Both the position numbers and the translations under genes were made by a program. The notes under the pieces are model-generated. The model was not told the origin of the DNA. It saw only the letters and a list, made by a program, of their open reading frames with translations, and ran no database searches. Below, in pieces: positions 40,311 through 51,153 of a stretch of 56,648 nucleotides of DNA; positions within the stretch are counted from its first letter, which is position 1; each line of letters starts with the position of its first letter. Location of the stretch: the NCBI GenBank assembly GCA_003049485.1, contig PYST01000230.1, positions 5,475-62,122 on the forward strand, read 5' to 3'. This stretch comes from Ophioceras dolichostomum (lineage: Eukaryota; Ascomycota; Sordariomycetes; Magnaporthales; Ophioceraceae).

Positions 40311-41306
40311 TTACAGCAAGAACCAGAACACCAAGAAACACACCGCAATAAACGAGCCCATGATAATGCCGTCCCTCCTCTTCTTGGCCGATATCCTCCC
40401 AATAATATTATTCAGCCCCGGCACATGGCTCGCCGCCACGTTGATGCGCCGATTGATGTTCGCCATCGTCTCGCGCTGCAAGAGGAAATTGTCGTTGACC
40501 GCGTACGCTTGGCTCAGCACGCTGTCGGTCATGTCGTGGCTGCGGTCGACGCGCCGCCGCTCGTCGAGCATGTACTCCCCCTCCGCGGCGGCCGGGTCCG
40601 TGCCGCTGCGGCTGTTGTAGGCGTCGATGTCGTCGCGCACGTTGGAGAGCAGGTTGGCGCGGTCGCGGGACTCCTGGATGCGCGAGCGGAGCCGGGGCAG
40701 GTCCCGCCGGTGCTCGGCGAGCTTCTCGCGGAGGAGGGAGAGGTTGTTTTGTTTGAGGGCTGAGGCGGTCAGGGCGGCTTCGGAGTCGAGGAGGCGGGTG
40801 AGTTGGGCGATGACATTTTCTCTCTATGAACGGATGGATGAGGCGTTTGTCGGTCAGTCAGAGTCAGATCTAGGGTCGTCCGTGGTTATCTGAGCGAGGG
40901 GAGAAGAGGGGAGGCAGCTAGGTAGCCAGCCCCTGAGAAAGTGGTGGCGAGGGGCATGGACAGAAAAGTAGGCAGTCGGCAAACGCCGGGAGAACGCCGG
41001 GAGAGAAGCGAGGGGCTTGATGCTGTACCTTGTCGAGGATTTCTTGCAACTTCGCTTCTGTTTCCCGTTCTTCGTCTGTAGGCTTTGTGGGGATGTTGCT
41101 TGAGTTCGCAATCTGGGAGTAGTTTTGAAATAGATTTTCGGTCTGTACAGAGCCAGGTTAGCCTCTGTCTTCTTTCCTCTCTCGCACAGTCGAACGGGCA
41201 TCTCGGGCGTCTCGACCGTCCTTCTCAGTCATGACCTCACCTGTGTTTCTAACGAACGGGCTTGCTGCCGCAGCTGTGCCCAGCCCGTCGGACCGGAAGA
41301 CGACAT
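40311..41306 (-). CDS. GOS1: Golgi Qb-SNARE Gos1 (GOSR1/GS28)
   Basis: SNARE for fusion of COPI vesicles within and to the Golgi. Three minus-strand exons: 41306-41241, 41142-41029 and 40823-40311 (230 aa); introns of 98 and 205 nt, all phase 0. The N-terminus (GWAQLRQQARSLETQ + TENLFQNYSQIA) is the diagnostic Gos1 start, followed by ETEAKLQEILDK + RENVIAQLTRLLDSE. The SNARE motif lies in the last third (DMTDSVLSQAYAVNDNFLLQ, ANINRRINVAASHVPGLNNI). A C-terminal hydrophobic anchor (IIMGSFIAVCFLVFWFLL) ends the protein, as in tail-anchored SNAREs. Divergent from RPL35. Confidence 0.95.
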
Positions 41307-41762
41307 TGCTAATATGATGCGATGGCTCTCTCAACGATGCTCGGGATGGAAGAGTAAGTGCAAAAAGCCACTGTTTCTCGCAAACTGTAATGAGAAAGGG
41401 CAGATGGGTATGCTGATGATGGTATGTTTGAAGTTCAATGAGACAGACCACCTCTTGTTGAGGAGGCCAGGATCATCCGCATCAAAGGTGAAGGGAAACG
41501 TCGTACCCAGGATCTCGGTACGTACCGTATTATGTAACTCAGTAGTGGGTCTCTCTCCAGAGTACCCCACCGCCAAGAGTTAAAACATTCAGTACGCACG
41601 TGATGAACGAAATTGGCCTCTCGCACAATTCAGCCCGCCCTAAAGAATCCGCCCAGAGTCAGCCAAAATCTCAAAAAAGTTCGACCTGACCGGCGACGAC
41701 AGCAATCCACCACCCACCGATCCCATTCCACCCCGGATTCGACTACTAACCCAACTCTCAAA
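41307..41762. promoter_or_regulatory. Divergent promoter region, GOS1 / RPL35
   Basis: 456 bp serving both genes. Pyrimidine-rich sequence with ACTAACCCAACTC just before the RPL35 ATG fits a ribosomal-protein leader. Nothing else was recognised. Confidence 0.5.
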
Positions 41763-42844
41763 ATGGTACGCTCATGGTCGCCCCCCCGAATCTTTTCTTT
41801 TCGATCTACGGGTTTGCCTGGTTGGAATTGATGGCGGGGCGGTTTCTGGACTGCGCATCTTCCCGGGGCCAGTGAAGCTCGGTCGACTGGCCGCTCGAGC
41901 ATGGAAACGGGCTGGATGAAGACCTCCTCGATGCGGACTGACTGTGCGCACCGGCCACGCGTCGGAGGGATTGAATTCAGGGCCGGGGGGCCTCACTCTC
42001 GATGCCAGACGGGCTTGGAGTTTCCGGGGGATGGAGAGGGGAGTCGCAGGCCTTGGTTGGATGCAGGCGATATGCTGAACTCGTGATGCTGACATTTTTG
42101 GGTTCATCAACAACAGTCTAGCGGAAAGGTCAAGGCCGGCGGGCTCTGGAAGAAGGATAAGGATGACCTGCTGAAGCAGCTCGGCGATCTGAAGACCGAG
42201 CTTAACCAGCTCCGCATCCAGAAGATCGCCTCGACCAGCGCGAAGCTGAACAAGATGTACGAACAATACGCCCTCCCCTTTTCCTCGATGCCACCCTCGT
42301 TTCCCCTCTCCGACTCAACCGTCCGACTACCAAGAGCAGCCTCGATGCGGGCTACGCGAAGCATGCATCCCATCCATATCCTGCCCCTCGCCAGCCCCTC
42401 CACACACACCAACGGAGCGAGGGATCCTCGAATTAGGAAATGCGCCTGGTGATGATGAACAGTGAAAAATACTAACTCGTTTGTGATAACGCAGCCACGA
42501 TCTCCGCAAGTCAATCGCCCGCGTCCTGACCGTCATCAACCTGAAGCAACGGGCGCAGCTCCGCCTGTTCTACAAGAACAAGCCCTACCTCCCACTGGAC
42601 CTGAGGTCGAAGCAGACCCGCGCCATCCGCCGCCGCCTGTCCGCCAAGGACGCCTCAAGGAAGCTGGAGAAGACCAAGAAGAAGCAGCAGCACTTCCCCC
42701 AACGGACGTACTTCGTGAAGGTTAGTTAGGTTGTTGGGATTTGGAAAACAGGGGGATACTGATACCCCGCCATATTCCTTTGCTTCTTCGACGACGCGAT
42801 GCTGACCTATCATCTTTCGAACCCTCGCTCTCTAGGCCGAGTAA
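41763..42844 (+). CDS. RPL35: 60S ribosomal protein uL29 (L35)
   Basis: Large-subunit protein at the polypeptide exit tunnel. Four coding exons: 41763-41765 (the ATG alone), 42117-42256, 42495-42720 and 42836-42844 (Ala, Glu, stop), giving 125 aa, the family length. Introns are 351, 238 and 115 nt with GTACGC, GTACGA and GTTAGT donors and clear branch points (GCTGAC, ACTAAC, GCTGAC). Junctions give M + SSGKVKAGGLWKKDKDDLL, ASTSAKLNKI + HDLRKSIARVLTVIN, and QRTYFVK + AE. Family residues KSIARVLTVINLKQ and KPYLPLDLRSKQTRAIRRRL are intact. Having only the start codon before intron 1 makes translation of any correct protein depend on that splice. Confidence 0.95.
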
Positions 42845-43719
42845 AATAAACCAAAAAAAAGCGAAATCCGTTCTCCGGGGATTGGGTTGGTTCTAATTTC
42901 GTGTCAAATCTGGTCAATCGGAGTGGTGGGCTTGCCTTTTTTTTCTTCTTCGTCTTTGGGATCTTTTTTTTCTTCTTCTCTTTGATCATCGGCGTGGATT
43001 CTACCAAAAAATAACCAAACCAAGCATCCCGAGAAAAGAACGAACGAAGCATACATCTTTTTTCTGTTTCTTGCATGGCATCCCCGGCGAGGAGTAACTA
43101 TCCTTGACCTTTTGGAACCACCGGTCGTCACGGAATAAAGGGTGTTGTTTTTCTACTCTCACGACATAGGAAAGAATATGACGGTGGCAGAAGAAGGGAA
43201 TCTCTGCCTGAAACACTGGGACCTTCCTCCTAGACGATGAATCGATAATAGAGAAGACCTGAACAAACAACCAGCCCAAGCCAACACCGGCTACCTCCCT
43301 AGGTGTTCTGCTATCCGGGTGCATAATACGAAGATTCGCTAGTTCACTATGTTGGTAAAACCTACAGCGATGTAGCCTACTGTGGAAGCAAGCTAGAGTA
43401 AACGATCCTTCATAGGCCCGCTTCCTTTCACGATTTGGATTTTTTGATTCGAGTACCAGTGATGCGGAGAAATGCCCAGACACTCAATTTCTGATTTTCC
43501 TTCCTCCTTTTCGTACTCCAAAAAACGCCACAAGTCATGGTATACGATGATGTTGCGGGGTGTGAAAGTCGCCCGGCCTTCATCGGGCGCAGTTGTTGTT
43601 TTTCTCCTGATCATCTGATGGCACTTCTTAGACAAGCGTTACGGTCGTATTTTTTGCGGGTTGGGTGTTGTGCCTACGTACAGTTTCCGGCTGGTTGGCC
43701 GAAGAGCGGAGCAAATCAA
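42845..43719. other. Convergent intergenic region
   Basis: 875 bp between RPL35 and the luciferase-domain gene. T/C-rich stretches at 42935-42980. Minus-strand frames here are Lys/Arg-rich without a domain and are not called. Confidence 0.5.
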
Positions 43720-44776
43720 TCACTTCTCCGAGTGCGCAGAGTCCGTCAGAAGCTTCAGTTCCACCTGCTCGGCCATCGTGTACCAGATCGCGGCCTCGAT
43801 GATCTTGCACACGATTCGGAGGTCGTTTTCATCTCGGGGTGCGTACTGCGGCGAAGGGTGGTTCATTCATTAGCACCCTGCCGCCATCGGTATAATCAAT
43901 CTCCTGGGTGGGAAGGGTTGGTCGGGCGTTCTGGATAGAGACGGAGGAAGAACTCACTATCATCACAAAGGTGCTCGGAACAGGCGACTGGAACCAGCCC
44001 TTGAAGGCCAGCGGATGGCGCTCGCCCCAGCCGCGGTCGAGGACCTCCTTGATGTCGTCCGGGTGCAGGTTCATGTGCATCGACTTGTCCGAGCTGTGCA
44101 CGTGGGCGACCTCGCCGTTGCCGCACACGTTCACGGGGTGGCGGGCGAACAGGGCGAAGCCGTGCTTCTCCAGGCTCGACGTCGCGGTGCCCAGCTTCTG
44201 CGGGCAGCCGAGCGTGAGGTTCATAATCGACTTCTTGAGCAGGCCGTAGCATTGGTTGGTGCCGAACTGGTCGAGCTGGCGCTGCGGGGCGAGGCCGGCG
44301 ACGGTGGGGCGTGGTCCCGGCCGGTAGGGGAGCAGCTTGTCGCGCAGGATGCCGGCCGAGGGGAGCTGGCTGGGGTCTGGGACGGGAGGGCGGAAGGGGT
44401 CACGGAGGGCGAAGATGCGGTACCACGAGAGGCGGGCGTAGCCGGCGGGAGTGGGGGGAGTGCCGCCGGGGCCGAGCTTGAGGAAGTTGAGGTAGTCGTT
44501 GCGGATCAGGAGGGCTATGGGGATGCTGAAGAGGAGGCCGATGAACATGTGCCGCTCGATGCAGTACATGCCGGCGGCGACCATGATAGTGATGGCTAGG
44601 AGGGCCTGTCCGTCTAGGGTGATGGAGAAGGGGTCCTGCCGGATCACCAGGTTGATGCGCGGGTCGGGGGTGCTGTCGATCGGCGTGGCGAGGGCCGTCT
44701 CGGACTGACCCGCGGCTATCACGAGAGATGTCGGCATGGTGGTGGTGGTGGTTGTGGTGGTAGTGGTTGTCTTCAT
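43720..44776 (-). CDS. Membrane protein with a fungal luciferase-like (DUF5519-type) domain
   Basis: Product 314 aa from two minus-strand exons, 44776-43958 and 43845-43720, with a 112-nt phase-0 intron (ATA|GTGAGT, CGCAG acceptor). The N-terminus is a poly-Thr run from a CCA/ACC microsatellite, with an alternative Met14 at 44737. Residues about 55-92 form one or two transmembrane segments (ALLAITIMVAAGMYCIE, MFIGLLFSIPIALLI). The C-terminal half carries the family signature GNGEVAHVHSSDKSMHMNLHP, DIKEVLDRGWGERHPLA and, across the intron, FVMI + YAPRDENDLRIVCKIIEAA. The name comes from the domain family; no light-producing activity is implied and the biochemical role is unknown. Confidence 0.82.
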
Positions 44777-46837
44777 GGGACTTTGTGATCAGATGGCGAG
44801 AGGTTGAGTACCTAGGACCAGCTATCCGTACTTAGTTTCGTAATAGATGCCAGGGAGCTTTTCGATACCCAAAATGGCACTAAGTGCTATGAACGCGAGG
44901 GGTAGTTCAAGAGCCACAAAATGATCCTGGGCGAGGGGAAGTAAATGTGTTATTCGGAGGCGGCCGCTGTCACCGCCTGTCTGGTACGCTGCGGATTCAA
45001 TATATCGACATGCGCTGCTGGCGGAGTTGGCTGATTTGGTTTCACGCCCTCAAAGTATGTAGACAGGTAGGGAGGTAGGTAGCTGAGTGGGGGAATACAG
45101 CAGGATGGGCAGGCAGTTGAAGGGTAAAAATATGCAGGCCGTATTCGGCCACCCTTGTTTCTGATCCAATCTACCTTCCCCAGGGCGACAGACGATAGTT
45201 GCAGGAGCCCGGGGTCTTTGAGGCAGCCTATGATGGCCTGTAGATGCCCGGAAAGACCTAGGAGTGCGTGTTACGGTGGGAGACCAGTGGTTGGTGAGTG
45301 TCGAAACACAGGATCTTCAGGGCCGTACAAGGCCGTCCGTCTCCGTTTGCAAGACTACTGGAGGATCTTGCGAATGGAATCAGTATTTCAGACAGATGTA
45401 AGCTTGTGGGAACGGAGGTTGGCTCATGGGAAGGGAAGGAGGGGAGGGGCTTCGTCTGTGGGCAGACCACTCAAGAAGAGGAGTGCGGTAGCACGGTAAC
45501 TCTCGTCCGAACCGGTGAGCAGACATGGTCGCCAACAACTGCAAAAAGAGGATAGTGTACGGATGAAAAAGCATAAATATATCCAGTAGACGAGCCACGT
45601 GAGCCTGTCACAACCTCGTCAGAGGTGAAGCAGAAAGGATAAGATCAGTGCTGCCAGGGGTCACAAGACTGACCCAACTAGGCCATCTTGTCAACCCTTG
45701 AACTGACCCTGGCCAACCCCCAAGAGAGGCTTCGAATAGTCCACAATGAATAGGTGCTTACATACTCATCCTTTGACATCCTACCTGTGAAATCCTTCAC
45801 TTGTGGAATCATTGTCAAAGGCAGTCTCACAACTCTACTATGCAGAGGCTGTGGACAGTGGCTCTCACCTCAACGTCCACTTAAACGACGGCAGACAGAA
45901 CAGAAACAAGGCAGAGAGGCAGACCTCAACCCAGAAGGAATAGTGATCGTCGTAACTCTGCACAAATGGCAGAGCTGACCGATCTTCGCTTCCATGCGGC
46001 CGCAGATCGGAACTGTGGAGGGGAAGATACCAGCAGGACGAAAAGAAAGGAGAACACTGTGCTCTCAGGGAGCGATGACGTGGTTCCGTGGTCCGGGAGA
46101 AGCTTCCGGGAAAGGTCCAGAGCTGGTTGGGCTTGTAGGTTGGGCACGCGACCTTCACAAGCTTGTCTCTGCCCTCAAACCCCATGCTCATTCCCAATTC
46201 CTCGTAAAGAAAAGGAGGGGTGGAAGCCAGGCTCTTCCTGCAAGAGGGCAATGATTGCAACAATAAATCGTCTCACTCTCGTCCTGCAGTATCGCGGGAG
46301 AGCTGACGCCGGAAAAGTTTCCGGCGTCGACCGACGGCTTCGCCAGTCTGGGATGAGCAGTTGGTGTTGTGCAACTCCGGACACGGCCCAGATTCTCGGA
46401 AGTTCATGTTGGAGGGGTTGCACAATTGCGGGGGCCCCTGTTGGCTTTTGCCAGCGGCCGATGAGTGAGAGTCAATTGCCCTATCTTTCGCAAAACGATC
46501 GCCAAGTTCCTAAGTGAGGATCATCCTTCTCGGTACGGATAGAGAGCCACAGAAAATCAATTCAAAAGCCCAAAGACAGATATAAGAAAATCTTAGCAAT
46601 GAAATATATCATTCAGTTTCCTTGTACCAGTCATTTTCTGACAATTTTCCTAGATCCGTGTCAAACATGAACGTCAACCCATCGCCATTCGTCGGCCAAT
46701 GTCAACATAAATACCGCCGTCTCCGCATGGTGCCCAATCGAAACTACAGCACAGTTCATACATCTCTCTCTTCCGGACCCCCAACTTGTTAGGCTGAACA
46801 GAATCGTCTAAAAGGACCGGAATGGTCCCTCAGGTTA
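44777..46837. other. 2-kb intergenic region with a perfect dyad
   Basis: The region lies between two minus-strand genes, upstream of the luciferase-domain gene and downstream of the exonuclease gene. It contains the dyad at 46305-46328. Open frames at 45155-45499 and 45966-46517 show no domain or convincing splice structure. Confidence 0.5.
46305..46328. promoter_or_regulatory. Perfect 11-bp inverted repeat containing CGG-N8-CCG
   Basis: Arms GACGCCGGAAA and TTTCCGGCGTC are exactly complementary around a 2-nt spacer (AG). The inner part reads CGG, eight bases, CCG, the format bound by Zn2Cys6 binuclear-cluster dimers. The bound factor and target gene are unknown. Confidence 0.6.
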
Positions 46838-47581
46838 TCACCATTGCTTGGGCTTCTCCCACGGGCCAAACGTCTTGCTCTGCCCCTGAGGCTCGTAGGC
46901 CGGGCTCTGCGACTCACGCACGCGGTTCTCCGTCTCGACGGCCACCTTCCCCCTCCACTCGGCGCCGAGGCGGCCAAGGTACAGCGTCCGCAGCTCGGGC
47001 AGGAAGCGGACGTCGTTCATGCAGTAGAGAACGATATCGGGCGGGAGAGGCCGCACGTTGAAGACGTCGTACGATCCGCCCTTGCTCGGGTGGAACAGCG
47101 CGAGGCCCTTGTCCTTGGCCGCCTTCCAGGCCCGCTTTTCGGCCGCCGAGAGCGGCGCGTCCTCGTTGACGCAACGCTCGAGCCCGTGGACGAAGCGCCT
47201 GCGGTGGGCGCCGCGGCTCGCGTTCTCCATCAGCTGCACATCCTCGACTCCGCGCAGCCGGACGCCGAAGTGGTGGTGCAGGGCGTCCGAGTCGTTCCGG
47301 ACGTCGAAGAAGACCTTCTTGACGAGGGGCGACTCGAGGATCGACAGCAGTGTAGTGCCGTTGGCCGAAGCCGTCTTGAAGGCCTGGTCCCCGAGGCCAT
47401 GGACGTCCAAAAGATAGGTGCTTTTTGTTGGCGCCACGTAGATGACTAGAAGGGAGATGCTGCCGTTACGGCACAGGTTTATGCCTTCCAGATCTACGTA
47501 GAGCGATGGCGGATCCGTAGGAAGGTCCGATATCTCGTTGATGAACGAGACTATGCCGGACGCCGAGTCCACGACTGCCAT
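46838..47581 (-). CDS. DEDDy 3'-5' exonuclease domain protein (EXD1-like)
   Basis: Intronless 247-aa protein consisting almost wholly of a 3'-5' exonuclease domain of the RNase D/WRN type. Exo I is VDLEG (Asp30, Glu32). Exo II lies in FFDVRNDSDALHHHFG (probable catalytic Asp99). Exo III is YCMNDVRFLPEL with the Tyr-x3-Asp spacing of the DEDDy subgroup. No helicase, HRDC or signal sequence is present. Stand-alone fungal proteins of this kind are usually annotated as 3'-5' exonuclease/helicase-like or EXD1-like; substrate and pathway are unknown. The C-terminal tail (QSKTFGPWEKPKQW) is polar. Confidence 0.85.
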   Translation of the reverse strand: MAVVDSASGIVSFINEISDLPTDPPSLYVDLEGINLCRNGSISLLVIYVAPTKSTYLLDVHGLGDQAFKTASANGTTLLSILESPLVKKVFFDVRNDSDALHHHFGVRLRGVEDVQLMENASRGAHRRRFVHGLERCVNEDAPLSAAEKRAWKAAKDKGLALFHPSKGGSYDVFNVRPLPPDIVLYCMNDVRFLPELRTLYLGRLGAEWRGKVAVETENRVRESQSPAYEPQGQSKTFGPWEKPKQW

Positions 47582-48276
47582 GATGCCGCTTTGATCAATC
47601 GAAAATGTGGATTTGGCCGTCGGTGGGAAGATGTTTTCTATGTACTAGATAGCCTGTCAGATCTCCAGGACAGTTACGAGAGCATGGGCGGTCTTTATTC
47701 TCACATCGGACTCAAGGGCAGCCCAAGAGAGATGGGGAATTGCCAATCCGACGACCAGGCCCTCCGGCCCCTATCTCTGATGCCGAACTTTGGTCGGCCT
47801 CCCACAGGTGGTCGGCCTCCAACAGGTCGGCCTCCAGCTGAGTGGAGCGGCTGCGATTGCGGGGTGCCAAGAGGAAGAGGGGTGGTAAGGTCGGTTGCCT
47901 GGCCAACTCGCAGACGTATGTAATCAACAGTTTACTTTGCAGCTGAAAGCGTTTTCTTCCAGGGCAAGCCAATCGACGACGACGACGACTTGCAAAGACC
48001 TTCAAGGGAATACACAGACGAATAAATGAATATTGCCTGAATTATACTTAGGAGTTGCATTTCTCATCCTCCACCAAATTTGGTAACCTTTTAAATCATC
48101 TCCCTTTGCTGGCCGACCCAGCCTTCATCACACGGATTTGACAGAGAACCGGGAAGACCTGATATACAAATCCAAAGTTCTTCAATTTTCATCACGAAGA
48201 GAGATATTAGAGGCTGGGTTTTTAAGGGAGACTGTTATCTACTACTAGGGAGCCGCGAGGTTTGTACACTCCTTTT
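47582..48276. promoter_or_regulatory. Divergent intergenic region with a triple GGTCGGCCTCC repeat
   Basis: 695 bp between the exonuclease and DUF3405 genes. GGTCGGCCTCC occurs at 47792-47802, 47810-47820 and 47825-47835. No RNA gene was seen. Confidence 0.6.
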
Positions 48277-51153
48277 ATGTCGCAAAGCACTTCCTACGCG
48301 CCACCACAGCGGAGACTGATCATCGTCAACCACCTCTTCAGGCGAGGCGGCCATTCCAAGCGAGCCATGGCCGCATTCCCGTTCCGGCTGCTGAGGTGGC
48401 GAAACCCTCGAGCCACTACCTTGCCAGTCTACGAGCAGCTGCCTACTCCATCACCAACAAAGGAGAGGTTCACAAGCACGGACGATTCTTCGGATTGCGA
48501 CGATGATTCCGATCTGGACTCCGACGACTCGGACTCACAGCCGTCCTCCTCCTCAAGCCGTCATGGCTCGAGGCAGTCCTCGGGCTCCTATACCTCGGCA
48601 TCACGCATGCTGCCGAAGAAGGCCACCTTTCCCGCTATGCCGCGCCGGCCAACGAAGTCATCCTTCTACAGGCTGCGAAACAGAGTCGTTCGCTATCTGT
48701 GCCTGGGAATGATGGTCCTCATCTTGCTCTTAATGGTTACCCTGATCCGAGCCAGCCAAATTGAAAACCACAAGATAGCCACCGGCAAGGCGCCGAAGCC
48801 GAAGCCCGCCCCTCCGGCGTGGGAGAAGTACCCTTTCCTGACAAGGTACTACGGCGGAATCCGGACCCTGGTTTCCCTTGAGAGCAACGACGCAGAGTAC
48901 CCTCGTTTTGAGGACGAGTTGCCCTACAACGCGTCGGCAGGGTCACGGTCCCTGACGCCACCGCCGACATCCGACGGCTCCAAGATCAGCACAGGGTCTC
49001 TCCCCAAGAGCAAGGCCTTCGCGGCCGACTACCCCAGCTCGGTCTTCAGCAACGCCACCCGCAGCAAAGTGATTATCGAATGCTTCCTCGACGCGGAAGG
49101 TACCGTAAGGGTCCCCCCCATCCGGTACTTCGAAGGTCGGCCGAGCGGCTTCCCGGACCACATCATGGGTTCGTACGAGCTGTTGTCTCTTCCCGAGGAC
49201 ATCTGCTTCGAGCGGTACGGGAGGTACGGTCCTTACGGGTTCGGCTACCCTTCTCGGAGCGGCGGCCTCGGTATTGGTGAACACGGCGACAATGAAGGCG
49301 CCGATGCGGTCTGGGAGGGGTCGCGGCAGGTGGATTTCCGCGGCGTGAACTGGGAAGACACGCAGCGTCGGTGCTACCAGGCAAACGCTGCACGTTTCAA
49401 GCCGTTTACGCCCAAGGCGTCTCCTCCGCGTGGTTTCTACGTGGGAAAGGCTGGTGGTGCTGACGAAGCGAAGTTCGTCGCTCGCGGGGAGGAAAACGCC
49501 GGTTCTGCGGCAGCAGCGTCGAACTCGTCTGATGCTTCTGCCCAGGCCACCGCATCGGCCTCGGCCGCACCAGCTGAATCAGGCCGCGAGACGCGGACAG
49601 CAGTTGTGGTCCGTTGCTGGGACGACTACGAGTGGAAAGAGGAGGACAAGATGAGCCTTCGTTCCCTAATCACGGAACTGTCCCTCGCCTCCGGTGGCAA
49701 GTACGACGTCCACCTCCTCGTCGAGGTCAAGAACGACGTCGCAAACCCCATCTGGGCCGACGACCAGGCCTACAGAGTCCGCGTCGAGGCGTCGGTGCCT
49801 GAGGAGTTCAGGGGCCTGGTCACGCTGTGGACCGAGACGCAGATGCTGTCGGTGTACCACGGCATCGTGGACCTGTTCACCCGGGGGCCCGACCTGCCCG
49901 TGCACGGCGCCTACCGCGGCCTGCAGATGGCGATGCAGTACTTCGCGCACAACCACCCGGAGTACGACTACTTCTGGCAGTGGGAGATGGACATCCGCTA
50001 CACGGGCCACCACTACGACCTCTTCAGCCGCCTCGAGGACTGGGCGGCGCGGCAGCCCCGCAAGGGCCTCTGGGAGCGCAACTCGCGCTTCTACATGCCG
50101 TCGGTGCACGGCTCGTGGGACGACTTCAAGCAGATGGCGCGGGTCCAGACCGAGATGGGCACCACGGGGCCGGACAACATGTGGAACGGCATCCACGTCG
50201 GCGGCGGTAATAAGGGGTCTTCGTCGTCGTCATCATCATCGAGCTCGGGGGACGGCGCTGTCGGCGCCGCCAACGCCAACGCCAAACCGCAAGCCAACAC
50301 CAAGGGCGAGCAGACGGTCTGGGGTCCCGTTCGGCCCAGCGACGAGGGCGACTGGTTCGAGACCGAGAACGACCCGGAGCCGCCCACCAGCTACGAGCGC
50401 GACAGGTACGCGTGGGGCGTCGGCGAGGAGGCCGACCTCATCACGCTCAACCCGATCTTCGACCCGGAGGGCACCACCTGGCTGCTCGCGTCCGACATAG
50501 CGGGCTACAACGAGACGACCGGAACGGAAGGCAGCGGCAGAGGGAAGAAGCCCCCGAGACGCGCGTCCATCATCGCCTCGACGCGCATGTCGCGCCGCCT
50601 GCTGATGACGATGCACCGCGAGACGGCCGTCAAGAAGCACCACGCCTTCCCCGAGATGTGGCCCGCCACCACGGCGCTGCACCACGGGCTGAAGGCCGTG
50701 TTCGTGCCGCACCCGGTGTACGTGGACAGGCAGTGGCCGACGGAGCTGATGGCGAGGGTTTTCAACGGTGGGCGGAACGGTGCTTCTGGGGGCAGCAGGA
50801 CGTCGGTGTTTGGGCAGCGGGAGCATAATTTTAGGGGGTTGAGCTGGTTTTACAATTCGGGCTTTGGGCCGAATTTGTATAGGCGTTGGCTGGGGCTGGA
50901 GGTGAATAATGATGGGGGCGCGGCGTTCGAGACGACGACTAAGGCTGACGATGGTGACAATTCGGGTGATGCCAGGGACGGGAGCTCGCCAGGGAGGATG
51001 AGGGGTGGAGAGGGGAGGATGTGTTTGCCGCCTATGCTGATTCACCCGGTCAAGGATGTCGAGCTGCCGGTGGATAGGAATTTGGATGAGCAGTTTGACG
51101 TTTCGGCGGATGGGGGGTTCGTGGGCGGGGAGGGCTCGGATCCGTCGATGTGA
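48277..51153 (+). CDS. DUF3405 family type II membrane protein
   Basis: Single-exon 958-aa protein from the first ATG; Met31 (48367, MAAFPFRLLRWRNPR) resembles the usual family start and is an equally good choice. A Ser/Asp-rich cytosolic tail precedes one transmembrane segment (about residues 140-159, YLCLGMMVLILLLMVTLIRA), giving type II topology as in Golgi glycosyltransferases. The luminal part includes the family blocks VVVRCWDDYEWKEEDKMSL, YDVHLLVEVKNDVANPIW, TLWTETQMLSVYHGIVD and YDYFWQWEMDIRYTGHHYD. The last, with its Glu-x-Asp, may be a metal/nucleotide-sugar site by analogy. Low-complexity insertions (Ser, Ala/Asn) interrupt the domain. The family is fungal and uncharacterised; glycosyltransferase activity is a hypothesis. 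Confidence 0.85.
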   Translation: MSQSTSYAPPQRRLIIVNHLFRRGGHSKRAMAAFPFRLLRWRNPRATTLPVYEQLPTPSPTKERFTSTDDSSDCDDDSDLDSDDSDSQPSSSSSRHGSRQSSGSYTSASRMLPKKATFPAMPRRPTKSSFYRLRNRVVRYLCLGMMVLILLLMVTLIRASQIENHKIATGKAPKPKPAPPAWEKYPFLTRYYGGIRTLVSLESNDAEYPRFEDELPYNASAGSRSLTPPPTSDGSKISTGSLPKSKAFAADYPSSVFSNATRSKVIIECFLDAEGTVRVPPIRYFEGRPSGFPDHIMGSYELLSLPEDICFERYGRYGPYGFGYPSRSGGLGIGEHGDNEGADAVWEGSRQVDFRGVNWEDTQRRCYQANAARFKPFTPKASPPRGFYVGKAGGADEAKFVARGEENAGSAAAASNSSDASAQATASASAAPAESGRETRTAVVVRCWDDYEWKEEDKMSLRSLITELSLASGGKYDVHLLVEVKNDVANPIWADDQAYRVRVEASVPEEFRGLVTLWTETQMLSVYHGIVDLFTRGPDLPVHGAYRGLQMAMQYFAHNHPEYDYFWQWEMDIRYTGHHYDLFSRLEDWAARQPRKGLWERNSRFYMPSVHGSWDDFKQMARVQTEMGTTGPDNMWNGIHVGGGNKGSSSSSSSSSSGDGAVGAANANAKPQANTKGEQTVWGPVRPSDEGDWFETENDPEPPTSYERDRYAWGVGEEADLITLNPIFDPEGTTWLLASDIAGYNETTGTEGSGRGKKPPRRASIIASTRMSRRLLMTMHRETAVKKHHAFPEMWPATTALHHGLKAVFVPHPVYVDRQWPTELMARVFNGGRNGASGGSRTSVFGQREHNFRGLSWFYNSGFGPNLYRRWLGLEVNNDGGAAFETTTKADDGDNSGDARDGSSPGRMRGGEGRMCLPPMLIHPVKDVELPVDRNLDEQFDVSADGGFVGGEGSDPSM

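Noticed and set aside
44015..44599. 194-codon plus-strand frame opposite the luciferase-domain gene
   Set aside because: Antisense shadow of a well-supported coding exon.
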